Below the pieces are notes generated by a model. The model saw nothing but the letters and a program-made list of their open reading frames with translations. It was not told the origin of the DNA and did no database searches. Positions 43,834 to 53,622 of a stretch of DNA of 64,000 nt are shown one piece after another. Source of the DNA: Candidatus Gillettellia adelgis (GTDB lineage: Bacteria > Pseudomonadota > Gammaproteobacteria > Enterobacterales > Enterobacteriaceae). Each line of letters starts with the position of its first letter. Positions within the stretch are counted from its first letter, which is position 1. Position numbers and translations under genes: made by a program. The DNA is taken from contig CP047043.1 in the NCBI GenBank assembly GCA_020541285.1, positions 1,054,001 through 1,118,000 on the forward strand. The letters are read 5' to 3'.

Positions 43834-46800
43834 TTATTTATTTTTGAACAAAGTACTAATCAATTGTTTTGCGCTTTCTTCCCAAGTCGACCATTTTATA
43901 CCAGTTATATCAGGCACTGCAGATTGACTCCTTAATACTAGCCATTTCTTTATAGCATTAGCAAGATCAACTCCTGTAATACCATTAAAATAAAATGCAT
44001 GTTTACCAGCAATTTCTCTAAACACCGGAATGTCACGTACAATTATAGGTAAATTATATTTTGCTGCTTCGACTAAAGACAGACCAAAACCTTCTCCAAT
44101 ACTAGCTGCTATTAAACACTCTGCAGTACTATAAATTTGCTCAAGGTATACATCACTTACGGTAGATAGCCAAAAAAGTCGAGAATTCAATTCTTTATGA
44201 TTATAAAGTCGTTTAATAAATTTTTCAACCATCCACCCTTGTTTTCCAACAATAACAAGATTCACATCTTCACCATTTTCCCATAGTAGTTCAAATGCGT
44301 CTAAAACCTGAGCGTGTTGTTTTCGGGGTTCAATTGTACTGACTATCACAAACATTTTACGTTCTGATATTTTTCCCTGTATATTCAGAGAATATACAGA
44401 ATCACTATTTGATGGTGTTGAATCCATAAAGTCTGCACCTAAATTAAACCGCTGGATATCAAATGAACCACTTCTTTGTGGGTAGTGATATCTAATCCAA
44501 TGCGTTAATTCATTAGCAACAGTTTGAGAAATACATATCGCTCCATCAAATTGAGTTATAAAACTTAACCACTTTTCATAAGTATCTTTTGCACCGGGGA
44601 AAAAATTTTCCGATGATAATATCGGTAATAAATCATATACAATAAAATATACTTTAATACCACGCTGGTACATTTCACAAAAAAACTTTTGATTCGACAA
44701 AATAATACTTGGCTGCCAATCTAACCCTAAGAAAACATCGCCTTGCCACATTTCTATTGGACTATCCTGCGTCCAATTCGAAGGGATATTAAGAAACTGG
44801 CATGTAAAATTTCGCGCATAACTATATGTTCTAGAAGATTCTTTTGAATATACTGCTTCAACAATCCATCCGCAAGGTGCACTGTGTAATAATTGCTTCA
44901 GAATCGCACTGACTACACGCTGAATACCGCTTTTTGCGTTCCTTTGCACAAATTCAGATATGTCAATTAATATTTGTTTTCTACGTGGTTCTGGTTCATA
45001 GTTATTAGCAATAGCAGTAGCTAAATTGAAATATTCACCTGATATATCATGATGAATATCACTAAAAATATCGTTAATCAGTTTTTTTTCGCTGCAATCA
45101 GAGTGTTCATAGAAACGCTCAATAGCCATTTTGTATTGTTCTGCACAAGTTCTAGGTTGATGTAATATTCTAATATTAGCTACTGCAGTAGCTTTTAATT
45201 TTTCTCTATAATCAATATCTTTATACAGCAACATTAAAGCATCGATAAGATCAGTCTCCAAAAATTCGTCGGATAACTTCACGACACTGCCATCGTCTAA
45301 ATCAGCAAAAGATCCATTCGCATTCACTATTGTCGCTATACCATAGTTCATGCAATCTAGTACCGCTCCTGATGTTTCACCTCTTGAAAAACCCCTAAGT
45401 TGTACAGCAATATCAGCAGCAGACAACCATGTTTTATAGTCTGTAAGACTTACCCAACCAGTTATCGTGATTCTTTTACCTCTATTACTTTTTTTAATGG
45501 ATTCTAGTAAATTCATACCATATGATCCTTGATCATTTTCCCCAACAAAGATCAGCAAACACTCTTTATTTACAGATAATGAAGAATGTAACCAAGCTGA
45601 AAGTAATTTATGATTCAACTTTGTTGGTCCCAAAAAACCAAAACTACAAACAACAAATCTTTTTTCATTAATTCTAAGTTTTTGTCTTGCATGAAGTCGA
45701 GACACATTATAAACAGGAGTGCGTAAAAGTGGGATGATCGCCCAATCAAAGGGATTGATATATCCATATAGTAACGATGCAAGTTTTCTTGAAAAATCAG
45801 AGTGAGCAATTACACCTAAAGAGTTTTGCAAGACTGAAATATTACAAGGGTATTTGTATATAACATCATTGATATCCTTAGCACTATACCTCATTAATAC
45901 AGCGGGCCAGCCCTCTGATTTATGTAATTCTTGCGTCAACATTCCAGGTAACTCCGCACTTACAAGGTCGATATGTAATATGACACCTGAGATAAAAAAA
46001 TCATGTAACACAACAACACCGGGGTAATCATGTAATAATTTAAACATATACCCATGAAATATAGAATTACCAAAATGATATAAAACACGTTCATATCTTT
46101 CGGAATGCTTTTCGAAAAACTGCATATCTCTTATATTACAACTAGCAATAATATCAAGATCTGTGATTTTTTTGTTTTTTTCTATAATGACATCAATAAT
46201 ATAATGTCTACTTAATTCTGCGAGTAACTCTATACTATAACTAGCCACACCAGTCTTAGCAGGTGGTAATGGTGATATAAAAGCTAAACGCCGTCTATTA
46301 ACTATTAAAGGTGTTAATGATCGCCGACAATTTAAATTGTTCTCATGGAGCTTTTCTAAAGCTTTCCATGTATTTTTAGCTGAAAAAGCCCAAGAAAAAG
46401 CCTGTGCTTGTAATGCACAGTGTTTCTCTAGCGAAACTTTAAAATCATTATCCGTTAAAATTTTTTCTATTTTATCTGCAATGCTCTGGCTATTATAAGG
46501 ATCAAACAATGCTTCTTTGTTAGCAATAACTTCAGGAATGCTAGACAAGTTTCCACCAATCACCGCCTTTCCACAACGCATAGCCTCTAATATCGGCAAA
46601 CCAAAACCTTCATGCCATGAAGGAAAAATAAAAAACATACAAATATTGTATAATACAATTAACTCAGATTTAGCAATGTAACCAGTAAAGATCACATCTG
46701 TCTTATCTAGCTTATATTCTCTACATAATTGATTTAATCGATAGCGATCTCTATTCTCCATGCAGCATACAATAACCAATTGGTGTTTTTTTCTTAAGCT

Positions 46801-47556
46801 TTCAGGTAATAAAGAAAAAGCTTTTAATAAACCCGCTATATTTTTTCTATGATCTATTCCACCAGTATATAAAATAAATGAAGTATTTAAGCTATACCGT
46901 TTAGAGATAATTAAACGCTCATTTTCAGAGAGTTGAATTTTTTTAAATCTCTGAGAACAATCAGCTGAGATATTAATAACATTACTTTTATTAAATCCTA
47001 AATATTTTTCAGCTTCATAACCTGAAGAATTAGAGATTGATAATAACAAGTTTGCACGACGTAAATGATTTATTTTTTCTAAATACCAACGCTTAATAAC
47101 GCAATTTTTTAAATATATTTCTTTGTATATTAATGGAATAAGATCATAAAGAATAATGGCTGTTGGGATTTTACTATTAATACATCTAACGCTAGTTACA
47201 GCATCATCAAGTAACCCCTCAAATAATGAAGTAATGAGCAATATATCAGGAGATATTTTGTTAATACAGGCTTCTCTAATTTTTTCATTTATTTCTCTCC
47301 GTATATTATTATTCTTATTTATAGCACTAACAGAGCCCGTACCGCTCCAGATAACAATGTTTTTTTTAGGTAAAAAAGCACTAAATTCACTATAAATATA
47401 GTTAATTTTTTTAGAGAGCATACTATTTAAAAGTAAAAATACTTCATGATCTTTGTTTACTTCAAGAAGATTCCTCACTAAATAATACGTATACTGTCCG
47501 ATACCTCTCTTAGCATTTATTGCTTGTAATCCTTGCATGTCAATAACTATGCGCAT
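43834..47556 (-). CDS. Three-domain GT4 polymerising glycosyltransferase (WbdA/WbpX-like)
   Basis: A single 1240-residue frame with three GT-B units in tandem. Unit 1 (about 1-410) starts RIVIDMQGLQAINAKRGIGQYTYYLVRNL and has FILYTGGIDHRKNIAGLL and the EX7E in WHEGFGLPILEAMRCGKAVI. Unit 2 (about 425-830) starts RRLAFISPLPPAKTGVASYS; its donor half (GFLGPTKLNHKLLSAWL, RGETSGAVLDCMNYGIATIV) has a weaker EX7E. Unit 3 (about 885-1240) starts KQILIDISEFVQRNAKSGIQRVV and has VSTIEPRKQHAQVLDAF and GEGFGLSLVEAAKYNLPIIV. Multi-domain GT4 proteins of this kind polymerise mannan or rhamnan O-antigens, each active unit making one linkage. It starts 10 nt after the frame-restored end of the methyltransferase gene. 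No break occurs in 3.7 kb, which argues for function. The exact linkages cannot be read. Confidence 0.9.
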   Translation of the reverse strand: MRIVIDMQGLQAINAKRGIGQYTYYLVRNLLEVNKDHEVFLLLNSMLSKKINYIYSEFSAFLPKKNIVIWSGTGSVSAINKNNNIRREINEKIREACINKISPDILLITSLFEGLLDDAVTSVRCINSKIPTAIILYDLIPLIYKEIYLKNCVIKRWYLEKINHLRRANLLLSISNSSGYEAEKYLGFNKSNVINISADCSQRFKKIQLSENERLIISKRYSLNTSFILYTGGIDHRKNIAGLLKAFSLLPESLRKKHQLVIVCCMENRDRYRLNQLCREYKLDKTDVIFTGYIAKSELIVLYNICMFFIFPSWHEGFGLPILEAMRCGKAVIGGNLSSIPEVIANKEALFDPYNSQSIADKIEKILTDNDFKVSLEKHCALQAQAFSWAFSAKNTWKALEKLHENNLNCRRSLTPLIVNRRRLAFISPLPPAKTGVASYSIELLAELSRHYIIDVIIEKNKKITDLDIIASCNIRDMQFFEKHSERYERVLYHFGNSIFHGYMFKLLHDYPGVVVLHDFFISGVILHIDLVSAELPGMLTQELHKSEGWPAVLMRYSAKDINDVIYKYPCNISVLQNSLGVIAHSDFSRKLASLLYGYINPFDWAIIPLLRTPVYNVSRLHARQKLRINEKRFVVCSFGFLGPTKLNHKLLSAWLHSSLSVNKECLLIFVGENDQGSYGMNLLESIKKSNRGKRITITGWVSLTDYKTWLSAADIAVQLRGFSRGETSGAVLDCMNYGIATIVNANGSFADLDDGSVVKLSDEFLETDLIDALMLLYKDIDYREKLKATAVANIRILHQPRTCAEQYKMAIERFYEHSDCSEKKLINDIFSDIHHDISGEYFNLATAIANNYEPEPRRKQILIDISEFVQRNAKSGIQRVVSAILKQLLHSAPCGWIVEAVYSKESSRTYSYARNFTCQFLNIPSNWTQDSPIEMWQGDVFLGLDWQPSIILSNQKFFCEMYQRGIKVYFIVYDLLPILSSENFFPGAKDTYEKWLSFITQFDGAICISQTVANELTHWIRYHYPQRSGSFDIQRFNLGADFMDSTPSNSDSVYSLNIQGKISERKMFVIVSTIEPRKQHAQVLDAFELLWENGEDVNLVIVGKQGWMVEKFIKRLYNHKELNSRLFWLSTVSDVYLEQIYSTAECLIAASIGEGFGLSLVEAAKYNLPIIVRDIPVFREIAGKHAFYFNGITGVDLANAIKKWLVLRSQSAVPDITGIKWSTWEESAKQLISTLFKNK

Positions 47557-47640
47557 TAACGCTTCCTCATGCTTTCATATGATTTTTTTTTAAAACTTTA
47601 TAAATAGCATATGCTTTTGGTGATAATTGAGATGCAGCGC

Positions 47641-48804
47641 TTATTTTTTTTTCTTTAAATTATCTGTAACTAACGGTCTATTTAATATATCTAATGCTTT
47701 ATTGATATAGTGATAACATCCTATTTTTTTTATGAATTTTAATATTAATTGCTTTAACTTTTCTTTTCTATTTAAACTCTTAATACATTGTCTAATAAAA
47801 ACACAAAATACCTTAACAAGGTAAATTTTGAATCTTAATGGATAACTGGTAATATCATTGGTTTTTATTAACTTAACACATAATTGTGTCCATCTAGAAA
47901 TAGCACGGAGCGCTGCAGTTATCCTCCATGATGTACTGGCATACACATCAGATAAGTTCGCCTTCAACTCAGCATTTTCTTTGTGAACCATAAGATTTAA
48001 TCTCTCAATAGAATTATCTAAATTAGCTATTTTCTCATCTCTAACTGTTAACAACTGATTAATTTTTAGATGATATTTAGTTGATAACTCTTTCAGTCCC
48101 ACACCATAATTCACAGAAAAAGCTGTATCTAGCATATTTAATGTGGCTAGTTCTCCTTGTTTTTGAGCAATAACACTGTAATCAGGACTAACACCGCCAA
48201 GTACATCAATAATCTGAATATCTTCCTTAGAACTAAGGTTTGTGTTTTCCTGAAGATATAATATTTTATGACGTTTAAAACCTTTATACTCAACGAGAAA
48301 ACTCAATAATGCACTTGGAATAGGCGATATATGTGTTGGATCAATATAAAAATTATTAGTTGATACTATAATATTTTCAGGATTAGGTGTCTCCATAATT
48401 AATAATCCCCCTTGCTTCAGTATCCTAAAAGACTCTTCAACTAATCTTTTAACATTATCAAATCCAAGATGCTCAACTAAATGAAATGATGAAACTATCA
48501 CTACGGATTTATCATGCATGCTTTCTAAAAAAGAAATAACATCACTTTTTTCAACATTTAATCCAAGATCATGGCAATATGAAAGCATCCCTTCGTCAAG
48601 ATCCACCCCTTTACTATTAAACCCGAGTGCTTGCATCATCTCTAACCACTCGCCACGCCCACATCCTAAATCAAGAATCGTCTGACCAGGATGAATGGTT
48701 TTTAATGGACCAATAAATGGCATATAAGCATGCAATCTTTCTTTTACTAATTCACGGCTACCTCGATGTTTATTTTCAAAAGAACTATAAAAACTATCTT
48801 TCAT
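47641..48804 (-). CDS. SAM-dependent methyltransferase, WbdD-like O-chain terminator (probable A9 frameshift at 3' end)
   Basis: The 387-residue product as encoded has an AdoMet motif I, ILDLGCGRGEW (residues 43-53), then GVDLDEG and VSSFHLVEHL. A stretch likely to be a coiled coil lies at about 235-285, then the STSWRITAALR segment (290-300) common in O-antigen enzymes, and a basic amphipathic C-terminus. It probably methylates the non-reducing end of the polysaccharide, stopping growth as WbdD does, but no kinase domain is present. The frame stops just after an A9 run (47644-47652 on the plus strand). Shifting by +1 there adds about 25 residues (ISAASQLSPKAYAIYKVLKK...) and moves the stop to 47567-47569, 10 nt before the next gene. 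The start overlaps the end of wzt by 11 nt. Function as a terminator is inference. Confidence 0.8.
   Translation of the reverse strand: MKDSFYSSFENKHRGSRELVKERLHAYMPFIGPLKTIHPGQTILDLGCGRGEWLEMMQALGFNSKGVDLDEGMLSYCHDLGLNVEKSDVISFLESMHDKSVVIVSSFHLVEHLGFDNVKRLVEESFRILKQGGLLIMETPNPENIIVSTNNFYIDPTHISPIPSALLSFLVEYKGFKRHKILYLQENTNLSSKEDIQIIDVLGGVSPDYSVIAQKQGELATLNMLDTAFSVNYGVGLKELSTKYHLKINQLLTVRDEKIANLDNSIERLNLMVHKENAELKANLSDVYASTSWRITAALRAISRWTQLCVKLIKTNDITSYPLRFKIYLVKVFCVFIRQCIKSLNRKEKLKQLILKFIKKIGCYHYINKALDILNRPLVTDNLKKKK
47644..47652 (-). promoter_or_regulatory. A9 tract, candidate transcriptional slippage site
   Basis: Nine consecutive A on the coding strand sit 1 nt before the premature TAA of the methyltransferase gene. 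Addition of one A changes the reading from a stop to ISAASQLSPKAYAIYKV. This type of site is known in AT-rich endosymbionts, where polymerase slippage at poly(A) restores part of the transcripts. A fixed loss of function or a sequencing miscall is also possible. Confidence 0.55.
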
Positions 48805-50023
48805 TAATTTCCACCTCTGTTGGTAACCATGCTGTACCTACAAATGCATATTTCTTAATATTAATTACATTAAATACTAATGCTAAATCTCGCCATTCAT
48901 AATTTTTATTCATGTGGGTATCACAATCGTGAAGCGCCACTGCAACCGAGTAATTACCTTCACCTAAATTCATATTAAATATAAAATTGAATGCAATTTC
49001 TTTTCCCGCGTGAAGTGTATGTAGCGCTTTTTTAATATGAAAAGTATTAGTTCCAAAAACAGGTTGACCAATACGATCTTTAATCATATATCCAAGAATA
49101 AGATCAGGAATATTCTTTTCAATTTTTACAAGTATTTTTAAAGTTACACGATCACCAACACCCACCGTTTCAATCAGCTTATTATTATGGGAATATAAAG
49201 AAGCAGCCAAGATTCTTGCTTCGCCAGAACCAGAAATTGTCTGTATTCTCCCTGATTTAGTATACGTTTGCTTAACTTTCCATCCTGTGTCGGCTTTCTC
49301 TGAAAGTATGGCATTATAATAATCCATTATCGATTCCGGCTCTCCTTCTTTCTCAATCTTTCCATTATTCAGTAATATTGCTCTGTCACAAATAGATTGT
49401 ATCGCCATTTTATCATGAGAGACAATAAGCAACGTTGTACCGTCATGTCGAAATCTGCGAATACGTTCAAAACTTTTATGTTGAAAATAAGCATCACCAA
49501 CAGATAATGCTTCATCTATAATTAGAATATCAGGTCTAATAGCTGTAGCAATACTAAACGCCAACCTCATCTGCATACCACTTGAATAAACCCTAATTGG
49601 TTGTTCTATGTATTCTCCAATTTCTGAAAATGCTTCAATTTCTGGCATGAGTTTATTTATGTCGTTATTATTAAGCCCCAACAGTTGTCCAGCCATATAT
49701 ACATTTTGTCTACCTGTAAAGTCAGGGTGAAACCCCATTCCTAGTTCAAGTAATGCTGCAACTTTTCCATTTATTCGTATTGTACCTGTTGTCGGTTGAA
49801 TGGTACCTATAATTAATTTTAGTAATGTGCTTTTTCCAGAGCCATTTATACCAATAATACCCACGGCTTCACCCGATTGAATATTAAGCTTTATATTCTC
49901 TAACACCCATACTTTTGTATGTTTAATAACTTTGTACGGTGCAAGCCACTCGATTAAACGACCAAATCGTGATGCATACTTCTTGTAAGCCTTACTCACA
50001 CTATTAACATCAATGGTTCCCAT
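48794..50023 (-). CDS. wzt: O-antigen ABC transporter ATPase with C-terminal extension
   Basis: Wzt energises export of a finished undecaprenyl-linked polysaccharide through Wzm. The ATPase half (about 1-250) has Walker [14 protein letters not shown], the signature YSSGMQMRLAFSIATA and Walker B ILIIDEALSVGD. The remaining 150 residues (about 262-409, from SGRIQTISGSGEARILAA) form a beta-rich Wzt-C domain, which in E. coli O8/O9a recognises the modified chain end. Such an extension is found in systems where a terminator enzyme caps the chain, and the adjacent methyltransferase gene fits this. Start and stop interlock with neighbours: the stop overlaps the methyltransferase start, and the ATG directly abuts the wzm stop. 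Confidence 0.95.
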   Translation of the reverse strand: MGTIDVNSVSKAYKKYASRFGRLIEWLAPYKVIKHTKVWVLENIKLNIQSGEAVGIIGINGSGKSTLLKLIIGTIQPTTGTIRINGKVAALLELGMGFHPDFTGRQNVYMAGQLLGLNNNDINKLMPEIEAFSEIGEYIEQPIRVYSSGMQMRLAFSIATAIRPDILIIDEALSVGDAYFQHKSFERIRRFRHDGTTLLIVSHDKMAIQSICDRAILLNNGKIEKEGEPESIMDYYNAILSEKADTGWKVKQTYTKSGRIQTISGSGEARILAASLYSHNNKLIETVGVGDRVTLKILVKIEKNIPDLILGYMIKDRIGQPVFGTNTFHIKKALHTLHAGKEIAFNFIFNMNLGEGNYSVAVALHDCDTHMNKNYEWRDLALVFNVINIKKYAFVGTAWLPTEVEINER

Positions 50024-50817
50024 TATAATTCATCTACCATGTCATCTGCATACTTTCTAAAAAGATCTATAGCTAAAATACATAATACAATCGCTACAAC
50101 TATTACAGGAAAAAGACAACCCCACTCGATAGGCTGTTGATAAATAAAAATACGTTGATAGTTATTAATCAACACAGTCATCGGATTATATTTTAATATA
50201 GTCTGCGCCAACTCAGGTAATGTGCTTAATACGTAAATAATAGGAGTAAACCAAAACCAAAATTGTAACAACACAGTAACAAATTGCCCAACATCCCGGA
50301 AAAAAATATTCATAATCCCTAAGACCATACCTAATCCTAACGCAAACATTACTTCAATAATTAATAACGGAATCATTCTAATAATAGAAATAAAGTGAAA
50401 ATTTCCAGTAATAATTAAAAAAATAAGAAAAAGAACAAATATAATAGTAAAATTTATTATTGCAGATAGAGTGATAATTACTGTTAAACATATGTGAGGA
50501 AAATTTAACTTCTTTAATAAACTTGCACATTCAATAAAAATATTTTGACTACGGGTAAGAATTTCAGAAAACAAACCCCACGTCATTATTCCTACACAAA
50601 GATAAATACTGTAAGAATATGTACCACTAGTTCCAGGAAGACGCGTTTTCATAACTCGCGAAAAAAGAAGCGTATAGATAAGAATCATTGATAATGGATG
50701 TAAAATCAGCCATGTCGCACCTAACATACTCATGTTATAACGAAGTTGAAATTCTCTTTTTATACTACCAAGAATCAAACCTCGATAACGATATATAGTT
50801 AGTAATAACGCTTTCAT
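50023..50817 (-). CDS. wzm: O-antigen ABC transporter permease
   Basis: Wzm forms the inner-membrane channel through which lipid-linked O-polysaccharide is extruded. The 264-residue protein has the ABC-2 permease layout: an amphipathic N-terminus (RYRGLILGSIKREFQLRY), the segment MLGATWLILHPLSMILIYTLLF, and five or so further hydrophobic helices. These include FRDVGQFVTVLLQFWFWFTPIIYVLSTLP, the conserved segment before the last periplasmic loop. The stop codon touches the wzt start and the ATG follows the manB stop by 2 nt, so translation is probably coupled throughout. Confidence 0.94.
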   Translation of the reverse strand: MKALLLTIYRYRGLILGSIKREFQLRYNMSMLGATWLILHPLSMILIYTLLFSRVMKTRLPGTSGTYSYSIYLCVGIMTWGLFSEILTRSQNIFIECASLLKKLNFPHICLTVIITLSAIINFTIIFVLFLIFLIITGNFHFISIIRMIPLLIIEVMFALGLGMVLGIMNIFFRDVGQFVTVLLQFWFWFTPIIYVLSTLPELAQTILKYNPMTVLINNYQRIFIYQQPIEWGCLFPVIVVAIVLCILAIDLFRKYADDMVDEL

Positions 50818-50819
50818 TG

Positions 50820-52193
50820 TTATTCTCCGCTAAGGCGCTCCAATACTTCTAGCGTTTTTTCATGCATTAAATTAATATTTCCCTTTGACTCTACATTTAA
50901 ACGTACTACTGGCTCAGTATTTGATACTCTAAGATTAAACCGCCAGTCTTTAAATTCCATGCTAATACCATCAGTCATATCAATTAATAAAGCATGATGC
51001 CCGTATATGTGTTTAATATTTTGTATTTTTTGCGCAGCATTAGTTAGTGGACGGTTAATTTCACCAGACACTGGATATGTTTGAATACGTTCGTGCACTA
51101 ATTTGCTTAACGTCTTCCTTTTGGTCGATAATAATTCTGCCACCAATAACCATGGAATCATGCCACTGTCACAATAGGAAAAATCACGAAAATAATGATG
51201 CCCACTCATTTCTCCACCATAGATAGCATCTTCTTTACGCATCCGTTCTTTAATAAATGCATGACCGGTTTTAGACATAACTGGAATGCCACCAGCTTGG
51301 CGGACAATCTCGATTGTATTCCAAATCAAACGAGGATCGTGGATAATCTTAGAGGCTGGATAAATCTGCAAGAAATTCTCTGCTAATAACCCAATAATAT
51401 AATAACTTTCAATAAAGTTTCCTTGCTCATCAAATAGGAAACAACGATCAAAATCACCATCAAAAGCAATACCCATATCAGCCTGATGCGCTAATACAGC
51501 TTTAGCGGTATCTTTACGACATTCAGGCAACAATGGGTTAAGAATACCGTTTGGAAAATTTCCATCCGGCTGATGATTTATTTTTACAAAAGAAATAGGG
51601 ATGTTATCACGCTTAAAACAGCGTTCAATCGCATCAATAACATGACCTGCTGCACCGTTGCCAGAATTTATCACCAACTTCATGGGCTTTAAAGTTGTTC
51701 GATTGATATAACTCAACAGATGATTAACATACTCATTCAAGATAGTTATCTTCTGATAACTACCACGTCTTTTTGCTGAAACTGAAGGAAAGTCATTGTC
51801 TTGTACCAACCGTTTAATTACTAATAAACCGGTATCATCATTTATTGGCTGTGCATAAGCTCGTAGAAGTTTCATACCATTATAATTTATTGGGTTATGA
51901 CTTGCGGTTACTTCTATACCACCATCCATAGAAAAATGAAAAGTAGAAAAATACACTTCTTCTGTTCCGCTCATTCCGATATCATATACGCTAACACCTG
52001 CATCTTGTAGTCCATTCGCTAGCGCTAATTTAAGAGTTTCGCTGCTTAGACGCGCATCTCCACCAATAATCATTCGTAGCGGCTTTAAATAGTGCCCATA
52101 AGCACGGCCAATACGATAAGCAATCTCTTCGTTAAGCTCTGTATCAAGTTGGCCACGAATATCATATGCTTTAAAACAGGTTAAGGTATTCAT
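50820..52193 (-). CDS. manB: Phosphomannomutase
   Basis: ManB (CpsG) interconverts mannose 6-phosphate and mannose 1-phosphate. The 457-residue protein (456 in E. coli) has CFKAYDIRG at its start, and [11 protein letters not shown] with the phosphoserine that carries the transferred phosphate. The Mg-binding loop is DGDFDRCF, and the sugar-binding GEMSGHHYF and phosphate-binding [15 protein letters not shown] are present. It lies between manC and wzm in the order of the E. coli O8/O9a loci. With ManC it supplies GDP-mannose. Confidence 0.97.
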   Translation of the reverse strand: MNTLTCFKAYDIRGQLDTELNEEIAYRIGRAYGHYLKPLRMIIGGDARLSSETLKLALANGLQDAGVSVYDIGMSGTEEVYFSTFHFSMDGGIEVTASHNPINYNGMKLLRAYAQPINDDTGLLVIKRLVQDNDFPSVSAKRRGSYQKITILNEYVNHLLSYINRTTLKPMKLVINSGNGAAGHVIDAIERCFKRDNIPISFVKINHQPDGNFPNGILNPLLPECRKDTAKAVLAHQADMGIAFDGDFDRCFLFDEQGNFIESYYIIGLLAENFLQIYPASKIIHDPRLIWNTIEIVRQAGGIPVMSKTGHAFIKERMRKEDAIYGGEMSGHHYFRDFSYCDSGMIPWLLVAELLSTKRKTLSKLVHERIQTYPVSGEINRPLTNAAQKIQNIKHIYGHHALLIDMTDGISMEFKDWRFNLRVSNTEPVVRLNVESKGNINLMHEKTLEVLERLSGE

Positions 52194-52230
52194 TAAAACC
52201 TCAATCTTTCATAACGACTAGAATATTCTT

Positions 52231-53622
52231 TCATACAAAAATTTCATCATGTTCTCTATAAGAGTGCATTTGTACTTCGATCACTTCTAATGGAACATTA
52301 CCCGGATTCTCTAGACAGTGAATAACACCAATAGGGACCAATACCGACTGATTTTTAGTTAACAGAAATTTTCTATCTCCAGATGTCACTGCAGCTGTAC
52401 CTGCAAGAACTACCCAATGTTTAATACGATGATACTGTATTTGCAAAGACAACGCTTTACCCGGATTTACAACAATACAGTTCACATAAAATCGTTTTTC
52501 AGAAATTAAAAGTTTATACACCCCCCACATCTGGTAAACATCACGATGTCTTTTGTATTCACTGCGATTTTCTTGTTTTAGATGCTTAACTATTTCTTTA
52601 ACATCCTGCACTTTAGATTTATTAACTACCAACAGAGCATCTCTAGTATTAACAATCACTAAATTATCCACGCCAATAGCAGCAACTAACGTCTTATCAG
52701 TATTGATATAGCAGTCATGCACATTATAGAGGAAAGTATCACCAGTTAATGCGTTCCCCGCCGTATCCTTTGGGCTCACCTCCCATAAAGCAGACCATGA
52801 TCCAACATCACTCCATCCAGCATCTAGTGATATCATAACAGCATCCTGAGTATGTTCCATAACTGCATAATCAATGGACGCATCAGGACAGCGTGCAAAA
52901 GCATCTTGATTAACATTAATGAAATTCTCATCACATGTGGTATTGTTGAGAGCACTCTGGCAAGCAAAAAAAATATCTGGGCGAAACTTTTTTAGTTCTT
53001 CTAAATAACGTTTAGATCGAAACATAAACATACCACTGTTCCAAAAATATTCTCCAGAATCCACATAATTTTTAGCTGTAGCAAGATCGGGTTTTTCAAC
53101 AAAACGTTTTACACAAGAGACCGTGATTTCTGCATTCGCCGAGTATTCACCCCGTTGGATATAACCATATCCTGTTTCCGGCTTAGTAGGTACTATGCCA
53201 AATGTTACTAAACTTTTCTCCGCAGAAAAAGGATGTGCTGTCTTAATAGCGGATCGAAACGCCCCAATGTTCTTGATGATATGATCTGCCGCTAAAACTA
53301 ACATAATAGGATCTTTCCCTTGTGCAAGTGCATTTAAGGCTGCTAATGCTATCGCTGGTGCAGTATTGCGTCCTAATGGTTCTAAAATAATATTATGTGA
53401 TAACATTCCAATTTGACGCAACTGTTCAGCTACTATAAAACGATGGTTTTGGTTACAAATTATAACAGGTTCACTAATCTCTACGCCATCAAGTCGATTT
53501 AACGTTTCTTGCAACATTGAATGAAAACTGCGCAAACGTAAAAATTGCTTTGGATATAATTCACGAGACATTGGCCATAAACGACTACCGGTACCGCCTG
53601 CCATAATTACAGGTAATAACAT
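52231..53622 (-). CDS. manC: Mannose-1-phosphate guanylyltransferase / mannose-6-phosphate isomerase
   Basis: ManC makes GDP-mannose from mannose 1-phosphate and GTP. The 463-residue protein shows the pyrophosphorylase signature MAGGTGSRLWPMSRELYPKQF at the N-terminus, then EPLGRNTAPAIALAAL, FVEKPD and YFWNSGMFMF in the nucleotidyltransferase half. The C-terminal cupin (about 350-463) carries NPGKALSLQIQYHR and HCLENPGNVPLEVIEVQ and resembles type II PMI, so one protein may cover two steps. It is the first gene of the polysaccharide cluster. I saw no JUMPstart/ops element upstream. The cupin lysine and histidine positions look conserved. Confidence 0.97.
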   Translation of the reverse strand: MLLPVIMAGGTGSRLWPMSRELYPKQFLRLRSFHSMLQETLNRLDGVEISEPVIICNQNHRFIVAEQLRQIGMLSHNIILEPLGRNTAPAIALAALNALAQGKDPIMLVLAADHIIKNIGAFRSAIKTAHPFSAEKSLVTFGIVPTKPETGYGYIQRGEYSANAEITVSCVKRFVEKPDLATAKNYVDSGEYFWNSGMFMFRSKRYLEELKKFRPDIFFACQSALNNTTCDENFINVNQDAFARCPDASIDYAVMEHTQDAVMISLDAGWSDVGSWSALWEVSPKDTAGNALTGDTFLYNVHDCYINTDKTLVAAIGVDNLVIVNTRDALLVVNKSKVQDVKEIVKHLKQENRSEYKRHRDVYQMWGVYKLLISEKRFYVNCIVVNPGKALSLQIQYHRIKHWVVLAGTAAVTSGDRKFLLTKNQSVLVPIGVIHCLENPGNVPLEVIEVQMHSYREHDEIFV

